A stretch of 36,594 bases of DNA, from assembly GCA_024694565.1 (NCBI GenBank), contig JAILJR010000180.1, positions 1 through 36,594 on the forward strand. The letters run 5' to 3'. Position 1 is the stretch's first letter, and each line of letters begins with the position of its first letter. Positions 31,695 through 36,594 of this stretch are shown in pieces. A program made the translations under genes and the position numbers. Origin of the DNA: Butyrivibrio sp. GTDB lineage: Bacteria > Bacillota > Clostridia > Lachnospirales > Lachnospiraceae. The notes beneath the pieces were generated by a model, which did no database searches, was not told the DNA's origin, and was given only the letters and a program-made list of their open reading frames with translations.

Positions 31695-31723
31695 TTTACA
31701 AAACCTTTACATTTGTCTATGAT
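31695..31723 (+). promoter_or_regulatory. Promoter of the tetR-type gene
   Basis: TTTACA at 31695-31700, 17 bases, TATGAT at 31718-31723. The likely transcription start near 31730 lies just upstream of the palindromic operator. Confidence 0.65.
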
Positions 31724-31743
31724 ATATACATGATATTAACACC

Positions 31744-31765
31744 AACATTGACAAGTGTCAATGTT
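31744..31765. promoter_or_regulatory. Palindromic operator, probably for the TetR-type protein
   Basis: AACATTGACA, AG, TGTCAATGTT: two perfect 10-base arms. It sits between the promoter and the start codon, the usual place for autorepression by TetR proteins. Confidence 0.65.
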
Positions 31766-31784
31766 TATTTTCTGAGGACACGAC

Positions 31785-32327
31785 ATGTACCAGGGATGCA
31801 ATAAAACCGCACTTTGCTCACAAAAAACCATCGCCGAAGGATTTTATGAGCTTTTAAAAGAAAAAGATTATTCGAAGATTACCGCCAGCGAGATATGCAA
31901 AAAGTCCGGCGTCTCCCGCCAGACTTTTTATTCACTGTTTTCATCTAAGGAAAACATTGTAGCCTTCATATTGTCCAAAGAGTATTCCTTTAATCCGAAC
32001 GAAGAATGCAAATGCTCAGGAAATCCAACGCTAAGGGAGCTTAGCCGTGGATTTTCATCCTTCATTGTACAGAAGGGTGATTTCATTGACCTCCTGGAAA
32101 AGAACAATATCATTTACCTGATGCAGGAAACTTTGTATGATGACTTCTATTGCTGCAATGATTCAGGTCTGTGCCGCATTCAGCTCCCACATGACCTTGC
32201 AGTTGATTTCATAGCTTCAGGATTGACAACCATAGCAAAACACTATGTGCAGCGCCGATCGGAAATCTCCTGCAGTCAGCTTGAGGAAATGATATATGTG
32301 CTTTTCAGCGGAGAGCTGTTCTCGTAA
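31785..32327 (+). CDS. TetR/AcrR-family transcriptional regulator
   Basis: 180 residues. The N-terminal helix-turn-helix is LLKEKDYSKITASEICKKSG then VSRQTFYSLFSSKENIV (residues about 22-60), the TetR signature with the YxxFxxKE tail. The ligand-binding C-terminal domain has no recognisable motif and contains Cys pairs (ECKCSG, YCCND), so thiol or metal sensing is possible but unproven. GAGGA precedes ATG. A perfect palindrome upstream suggests it represses itself. The divergent gene is lon, which it might also affect. Confidence 0.85.
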   Translation: MYQGCNKTALCSQKTIAEGFYELLKEKDYSKITASEICKKSGVSRQTFYSLFSSKENIVAFILSKEYSFNPNEECKCSGNPTLRELSRGFSSFIVQKGDFIDLLEKNNIIYLMQETLYDDFYCCNDSGLCRIQLPHDLAVDFIASGLTTIAKHYVQRRSEISCSQLEEMIYVLFSGELFS

Positions 32328-32342
32328 GTCTCCACTCCCCCA

Positions 32343-32876
32343 CTACTGTATGATGCCAGTTATCTGTATCTGGCAGGAACGCATTGTTTCCAACGCTGCC
32401 TGATGTTTCTGCGGCGTAACTCCGGCACAGCAGGAAGCATCAACTGATATCTTTACCTCAGGCATACAGGCTTTGAGCAACAGTGCATTCGAAACCACGC
32501 ATATATCTGTGCAAAGACCAACCAGCTCAATCTCTATTTCTTCTTTTTCTGAGATACTTTTCAGAATTTCTGCCAGCTTAGTAGATCCAAAAGTCGGTTT
32601 ATTTATTATTACTGCATTTTCAAGCAGCTTCGCTATACTCTCTTCTATTTCCCATCCGCTTGTTCCTTCAATGCAGTGCTCAACAGGAAGATATTTCCCC
32701 TCCTGCGTTGTAAAATACTCCGGACCGTGTGTATCCCTGGTTGCAAATATATTTCTAACGTCATATTCTTTGATCTTGGATATGACACTTGGTACGATCG
32801 CAACTGCTTCCCCCGTTCCAAGTGCTCCATCAATAAAGTCCTTTTGCATATCAATAACTACTAATATATTTCTCAT
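32343..32876 (-). CDS. Isochorismatase-family cysteine hydrolase (nicotinamidase-like)
   Basis: 177 residues from ATG 32876, which has GGAGGGAAGG directly upstream; the longer frame to 32894 starts inside that site. The catalytic triad is visible: Asp in VVIDMQKDFI (near 10), Lys in INKPTFGST (near 93), and Cys in LVGLCTDICVVSNALLL (near 127). The surroundings fit nicotinamidase/pyrazinamidase-like members. Conversion of nicotinamide to nicotinate for NAD salvage is plausible. TRDTHGPEYF is near the usual metal-site DxH motif, which favours nicotinamidase. It converges with the tetR-type gene. Confidence 0.8.
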   Translation of the reverse strand: MRNILVVIDMQKDFIDGALGTGEAVAIVPSVISKIKEYDVRNIFATRDTHGPEYFTTQEGKYLPVEHCIEGTSGWEIEESIAKLLENAVIINKPTFGSTKLAEILKSISEKEEIEIELVGLCTDICVVSNALLLKACMPEVKISVDASCCAGVTPQKHQAALETMRSCQIQITGIIQ

Positions 32877-32960
32877 CCTTCCCTCCATATCCAACCAAAA
32901 TCCTTCATATCTGTTTGTCGGAAAACACTTTTCCGATGCCTACTCTATGATGATAATATC

Positions 32961-33659
32961 CTACGCCAGGATCAGCTTCGGTTTAAATTCCAGATAGTCG
33001 CCTGATACAAGGCTGTATCTGATGCCATTTACATTTCCCATAAGACTGTCATGAAATCTCTCCTCTCCATGGCAGTGTGCATATATCAGCTGTTCTGCAC
33101 CATATACCTCGCTCATCAGGGTAAATCTGCTCTTTTTTTCACCAATTGATGTAGGCGGATAATGCAGAAACACAATGAATTTCTCAAAACCATCCGCTCT
33201 GGCAGCTTCAAAAGACGCCTTTAGCCTTTTAGCTTCTCTCTCCACCAGCATATCCGCATGCTCTATCGTATCCCTTCCTTCGAAGCAGTACCCCTTCGTA
33301 CCCACCAGTGCATAGTCTTTGTATGGAAAATAATTATTCTGAAGAAAAAACAGACGTCCTTTGTACATTTCATTAAGCCTATCTGTCTTTTTTGCATTCC
33401 AGAAAGTATCATGATTACCTCTTATGAGTACTTTCTTTCCAGGCAAATCCGCGATAAACTGAAGATCCATCTCGCAGTTTTTCAGTTTTCCTCCCCAGCT
33501 GTGGTCGCCGACAAGCACCAGTGTATCATCGTCTGTAAGCATTTTGTTGCAGTTTTTTTCTATTCTTTTTTCGTGATTTCTCCACACCTTTCCAAACACG
33601 TCCATAGTCTTGTCTGACTGAAAAGCAAGGTGAAGATCACCAAGTGCATAAAGTGCCAT
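32961..33659 (-). CDS. Calcineurin-like metallophosphoesterase
   Basis: 232 residues. The metal motifs are in order: GDLHL (residues 7-11), GDHSWG (near 51), GNHDTFW (near 80), FLHYPP (near 165) and AHCHG (near 194). The Asn-His-Asp pair and two more His identify a dinuclear metal phosphoesterase. There is no signal peptide. The substrate is not predictable; the short form is common in Firmicutes. The start has only a weak ribosome site. Confidence 0.85.
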   Translation of the reverse strand: MALYALGDLHLAFQSDKTMDVFGKVWRNHEKRIEKNCNKMLTDDDTLVLVGDHSWGGKLKNCEMDLQFIADLPGKKVLIRGNHDTFWNAKKTDRLNEMYKGRLFFLQNNYFPYKDYALVGTKGYCFEGRDTIEHADMLVEREAKRLKASFEAARADGFEKFIVFLHYPPTSIGEKKSRFTLMSEVYGAEQLIYAHCHGEERFHDSLMGNVNGIRYSLVSGDYLEFKPKLILA

Positions 33660-33733
33660 ACAGTATATTACCCAATTTCCTCATCCAGTTATATCTCCGG
33701 AACTGCAGCTAAAAAATGCTGCTCAAGCCGGTA

Positions 33734-34660
33734 TCATCCGCACTGTTCCCTGATTCTTTTTATATAATCTTCAAGAAGGTCCACCTGTTTAATGATGTCG
33801 TCTCTTTTGCTTTCCGGTATCTCTATAGTTTCTCCCTGTTCAAAGTAAGGAAGTGAAATGATATCCTTAAAGACCTGTCTGAATTTTGGTCTGTTTGTGG
33901 TCTTTTCTGCCACCGTTTCTTCGCTGGAAAGAGCCTTTTTATATACAGTTCCTATCATCTCCCTCGAGGGCTCTTCATTTTCACATTTTTCGAGAAAAAG
34001 ATCTGCAAAAACTTTGGTCTTATCCTCCGGAATCTTGTTGCATACTTCTATAAGGTAATATGCAGGAATGTCATCTCTCTTGAAAAGCTCCTGAAGTACC
34101 GGGTCAAGCTTTAGTATCTGCCTGTACTTTCTCTGGCTTGGTGCCTTGATGCCAAGTTTTTGCTCAATTTCTTCTGACGGAGCCTTATTTCCTTTCCTTC
34201 GGAGTATCTTTTCATATTCCTCTACCTGTCTTGCTATATAGTAAGCACGTGGTGTACGCTGTGCATTCATGAACATAAGGTCTTTCAGCATCTGTTCTTC
34301 ATCCGGCTCAGGCCCGCTAATAACACACGTTATTTTCTTTTCATTTGCCTGTCTCGATGCAATGAGACGCTGATTTCCGGCATAACACAGATATCTTCCA
34401 TTACCTCTTGTATACACATATATTACTGAATGGTTGCCTATCTCACTGAAACTTTCTTTTATCTTACCTATATCTTCATATCCAAAGAGCTGCTCGTTCA
34501 TCTCCCCAATATCAATAAGATCTATATCTATATCCTCAACCCTTTTCTCAGTTTTCGGGGTTGGCTGCGTCCTGTTCATGTTATTGACGCTCTGTGTAAG
34601 GTCACGCAGATTGACATTTCCCCTGGATGCATTCATAAATTTGTTTTTATGCTCTGCCAT
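33734..34660 (-). CDS. parB: ParB-family partition protein
   Basis: 308 residues. The N-terminal ParB/Srx domain (about 42-150) includes IDLIDIGEMNEQLFGYED, GRYLCYAGNQRLIASRQ (the CTP-binding GxRR-like motif, here GNQR) and MNAQRTPRAYY. A helix-turn-helix domain follows (about 165-215) and a C-terminal helical dimer part (KRDDIIKQVDLLEDYIKRI). With ParA it moves replicon DNA to daughter cells by loading on centromere sites. AGGAGG precedes ATG, 29 bases after parA. The motif differs from chromosomal ParB, so a plasmid- or chromid-type system is inferred. Confidence 0.85.
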   Translation of the reverse strand: MAEHKNKFMNASRGNVNLRDLTQSVNNMNRTQPTPKTEKRVEDIDIDLIDIGEMNEQLFGYEDIGKIKESFSEIGNHSVIYVYTRGNGRYLCYAGNQRLIASRQANEKKITCVISGPEPDEEQMLKDLMFMNAQRTPRAYYIARQVEEYEKILRRKGNKAPSEEIEQKLGIKAPSQRKYRQILKLDPVLQELFKRDDIPAYYLIEVCNKIPEDKTKVFADLFLEKCENEEPSREMIGTVYKKALSSEETVAEKTTNRPKFRQVFKDIISLPYFEQGETIEIPESKRDDIIKQVDLLEDYIKRIREQCG

Positions 34661-34689
34661 ACAAAAACTCCTCCTGTAAAAATGTTCTC

Positions 34690-35481
34690 CTACTGAACAT
34701 CAGTAACTTCGATAATCTTGTCCGTAATGTTTGAATACTCTACTGAAGATATATGCCCCGGCCTTCTTACTGATACCGGTATTCCATCAAATTCGCCCTT
34801 TGTGACTTCAACGGAATTTGGTATCTCACCAAAAACATTGTATTCCTTTTTCATGACTTCTATAAGATCACGGCTGTCGTTTGATCGAGTTGTCTTTGTT
34901 ATTATGATCCCTATGAACTGAGTGTCGAAATCATTTGCTTTTATCAGTCTGTCGATGACCTGAGTGTAGTACCCGATACCTCTGTATGCCTGGTAAGATG
35001 TTTCGACACAACCTACTATGTAATCAGACGCTGAAATATCGTTAATCGATATCATTCCAAGAGACGGCAGGCAGTCGATACAGATGTAATCAAATTCGTC
35101 ATCAACCTTGCTAAGGACTCTTGAAAGAAGTTCAGAATTTCTTGGTCTCGATACAAACTCAAGATCTCCTGATGCCATGGCGATGTCACACGGAAGAAGT
35201 GATAATGTACCTTCAGTATTTTTAGGAAGAATATTATCCAGTGAAATGATACAGTCATGAATGTCCAGCCTTCCGTCCTGATCATATAAAAGTGCTGTGA
35301 GGTTATTCTCCAGATAGTCCTCAGGGATCTTTCCTGCGATTATAGTAAGTGAAGCCTGCGGATCCGAATCAACCATAAGAACCCTGTAGCCCTTTAGTGC
35401 AAGCTGTGTGGAAACATTATAGGTACTGGTTGTCTTTGCAACACCGCCTTTCTGATTTCCGAAAATGATTGTTTTAGCCAT
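34690..35481 (-). CDS. parA: ParA-family partition ATPase
   Basis: 263 residues. The deviant Walker A motif KGGVAKTT (residues 11-18) is at the start, and VLMVDSDPQASLT is Walker A'. FDYICIDCLPSLG is Walker B. There is no N-terminal DNA-binding domain, so it is the short type. It uses ATP to bind DNA non-specifically and move ParB-bound DNA. It leads the parA-parB operon; the palindromes upstream at 35513-35555 likely control it. GAAAGGACG precedes ATG. Confidence 0.92.
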   Translation of the reverse strand: MAKTIIFGNQKGGVAKTTSTYNVSTQLALKGYRVLMVDSDPQASLTIIAGKIPEDYLENNLTALLYDQDGRLDIHDCIISLDNILPKNTEGTLSLLPCDIAMASGDLEFVSRPRNSELLSRVLSKVDDEFDYICIDCLPSLGMISINDISASDYIVGCVETSYQAYRGIGYYTQVIDRLIKANDFDTQFIGIIITKTTRSNDSRDLIEVMKKEYNVFGEIPNSVEVTKGEFDGIPVSVRRPGHISSVEYSNITDKIIEVTDVQ

Positions 35482-35512
35482 TTTTTTGTTACGTCCTTTC
35501 TGATCTTATGAT

Positions 35513-35555
35513 ATCAAGATTGTTATTTGATTAACAATCTTGATAGTATACTATC
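35513..35555. promoter_or_regulatory. Twin palindromes upstream of parA (probable operator)
   Basis: ATCAAGATTGTTA at 35513-35525 and TAACAATCTTGAT at 35532-35544 are perfect arms with a six-base loop. They touch GATAGTATACTATC (35542-35555), a perfect 14-base palindrome. They sit 32 bases before the parA start, the place where ParA or ParB binds to autoregulate. Confidence 0.6.
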
Positions 35556-35676
35556 GCCCTCTATATGCCGGCTGTTGCCGATTTTCTTCCCCGACAAGTA
35601 TTATCTGGTTTGTAATCCAGATTATTCTTTAAATTATTGGTGCCAGATTGTCTTCATATACAAGGCTTAAGAAGAT

Positions 35677-35694
35677 GTCGATGCTGACATCGAC
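35677..35694. repeat. Small hairpin at the first long repeat unit
   Basis: GTCGATG, CTGA, CATCGAC. It overlaps the direct repeat at 35688. Confidence 0.4.
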
Positions 35695-35864
35695 GGCTGT
35701 TGACAACGCGCTATATGGCGATAAGATAGGGCAAAATAGTAAAAAATGATTGCACGGTACACTAGTGTACCATGTCATTCATAATTTTCTGGAATTTTCC
35801 AGGTCACCGCCACCTGCGTTGTTGTAGTCAATCTGCATACCCCGCATCGACGGCTGTTGATAAC
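35688..35864 (+). repeat. Direct repeats CATCGACGGCTGTTGA (two units, 138 bp apart)
   Basis: Units at 35688-35707 and 35845-35864 agree in 19 of 20 bases (CATCGACGGCTGTTGAYAAC). A partial third GGCTGTTG is at 35570-35577, and CTATATGCCG/CTATATGGCG recurs at 35561 and 35711. TGTTGATAAC resembles a DnaA box with one mismatch. Iteron-like. Confidence 0.5.
35756..35771. repeat. 16-bp perfect palindrome, candidate parS-like site
   Basis: GGTACACTAGTGTACC. A half-site TAGTGTAC recurs at about 35914-35921. Confidence 0.55.
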
Positions 35865-35926
35865 TCGTCAGCTTGAAAAAATGTCGGTGGTTTTTTATCC
35901 GTTATTTACTATTTAGTGTACTTGTA

Positions 35927-35970
35927 CATCATTTGAATACATATCCATCCAGATATGTATTCAAATGATG
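35927..35970. repeat. 18-bp perfect inverted repeat
   Basis: Left arm 35927-35944 begins CATCATTTGAATAC; right arm 35953-35970; loop CCATCCAG. AT-rich arms could extrude as a cruciform. There is no T-run. Confidence 0.7.
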
Positions 35971-36045
35971 CATCAAAGATTTTGAGATATTATGTTTCGT
36001 TATTATTTCTCCAGCTGCATTCAATCATAAAATTCCTTCTAAAAA

Positions 36046-36062
36046 ATGTTCACTTTGAACAT
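36046..36062. repeat. ATGTTCA-CTT-TGAACAT inverted repeat
   Basis: Seven perfect pairs. A similar ATGTTC...GAACAT pair is at 34682-34700 across the parA stop, before parB. Confidence 0.4.
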
Positions 36063-36140
36063 ACATATTTAGTATATTAACTTTCCTGGTCATCTTCAAG
36101 ATTAACCTATCATATCATTCTTCATTTCGGTATCTATATG

Positions 36141-36422
36141 ATGAGTTGCCCGACAAAAGCTCGCCAGGCTGACTCCGGCTGTGCATATTGCACAAGAGGC
36201 TGAGAGGCCCTTGTGAGCGGTCGGTACTAAGTGGCCGTACTTTGGCCTCTTAGTACCGCTACGTTTTCAAAGAGCAAAAGCTTCACCACGGGCAGACTTA
36301 CACTTGTAGCAGTCTGCTCCGGATGGCTGGCAACTGAATTGAAATGTATCGTTTATCAATCACTAACTCATAATTATGAGTTGCCGGAGCTTGACTAGCG
36401 AGCTTTTGTCGGGCAGCTCATA
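36141..36422. mobile_element. MITE-like composite element bounded by inverted module A ends
   Basis: GAGTTGCCCGACAAAAGCTC at about 36143-36162 is inverted at 36400-36420 (GAGCTTTTGTCGGGCAGCTC). Inside, in order: module C (36175-36217), the stem CGGTACTAAG/CTTAGTACCG (36219-36260), module B with loop TTACACTTGTAGCA (36291-36345), palindrome AACTCATAATTATGAGTT (36365-36382). No gene is encoded. Confidence 0.6.
36375..36422 (-). repeat. Module A repeat, copy 4
   Basis: On the minus strand ATGAGCTGCCCGACAAAAGC, then TCGCTAGTC, ending GGCAACTCAT: the same plan as 11747-11788. It forms the right end of the composite element. Confidence 0.65.
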
Positions 36423-36594
36423 ATTATTCTTTAATGCAGTATTATCAAAATTATGAAATAGTTGGAAAATGTATCGATTCCATTGCAATGTTCAAAATGA
36501 TGCATACAAATATATCTCTTGTACAGCATTTGCTAAACAGCATGGTTACCACCGTACAATTTTCGCACTTACATCAAAGATTATATTTCTAACA
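36423..36594. other. Gene-free AT-rich end of the window
   Basis: From ATG 36469 one frame stays open to the window edge (42 codons, containing FAKQHGYHRTIFALTSK). It has no good ribosome site and no family I recognise. It could be the start of a gene continuing to the right. Confidence 0.2.

Noticed and set aside
36469..36594. Partial gene at the right edge
   Set aside because: 42 open codons without a ribosome site or recognisable family; too little to call.
1..36594. CRISPR arrays, tRNA and rRNA genes
   Set aside because: No regularly spaced repeats with unique spacers and no cloverleaf or rRNA signatures were seen. The dispersed repeats are irregularly placed and differ in length.

Overview
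The window looks like chromosome or large-replicon DNA of an anaerobic Firmicute of the family Lachnospiraceae, most like Butyrivibrio and relatives. This is inference. The basis is moderate GC, strong Shine-Dalgarno sites, a GH8 exo-oligoxylanase, clostripain (C11) and calpain-like (C2) peptidases, double-glycine leader peptides, GNAT, Y-polymerase and CIRCE-lon genes of clostridial type, and a ParA/ParB pair.

Layout. 1-1740 is accessory and partly decayed DNA: a transposase tail, a LexA-type helix-turn-helix protein, a double-glycine-leader peptide, a DUF362 remnant and a micro-ORF with a terminator. 1736-4516 (minus) holds a radical SAM activase coupled to a Cys-rich membrane protein, then a stand-alone condensation-fold acyltransferase. 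4727-5432 (minus) is a MotA/ExbB-like membrane protein coupled to a LuxR-type regulator. 5596-10058 is a divergent pair: an MscS channel with large sensory domains, and a multi-domain response regulator whose last receiver domain carries an internal deletion. 10223-11688 (minus) makes phosphatidylethanolamine (pssA-psd). 11900-16096 has an esterase, a 5'-nucleotidase remnant, a membrane protein and a lipoprotein that fuses a HAD phosphatase to a histidine acid phosphatase. 16162-21511 has a secreted clostripain-family protease and the xylanolytic GH8 enzyme. 21637-24585 contains an SOS-controlled Y-family polymerase, its small partner, a HAD protein, a GNAT and a tiny conserved protein. 24959-29137 is a 1392-residue calpain-family protein. 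29241-32327 is lon under a CIRCE element, divergent from a tetR-type gene with its own palindromic operator. 32343-33659 has an isochorismatase-like hydrolase and a metallophosphoesterase. 33734-35481 is parA-parB, and the 1.1 kb upstream of it is gene-poor, full of palindromes and repeats, and looks like a partition or replication control region.

Two themes cut across the window. First, a mosaic family of short non-coding palindromic repeats occupies at least seven intergenic sites, often as hairpins that could end transcription. Second, several loci are decayed or recently rearranged (transposase, LexA-like, DUF362, the receiver domain, 5'-nucleotidase, the MscS C-terminus). Stress control is unusually readable: an SOS box inside the dinB promoter, CIRCE upstream of lon and a TetR palindrome. 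I found no tRNA, rRNA or CRISPR array.
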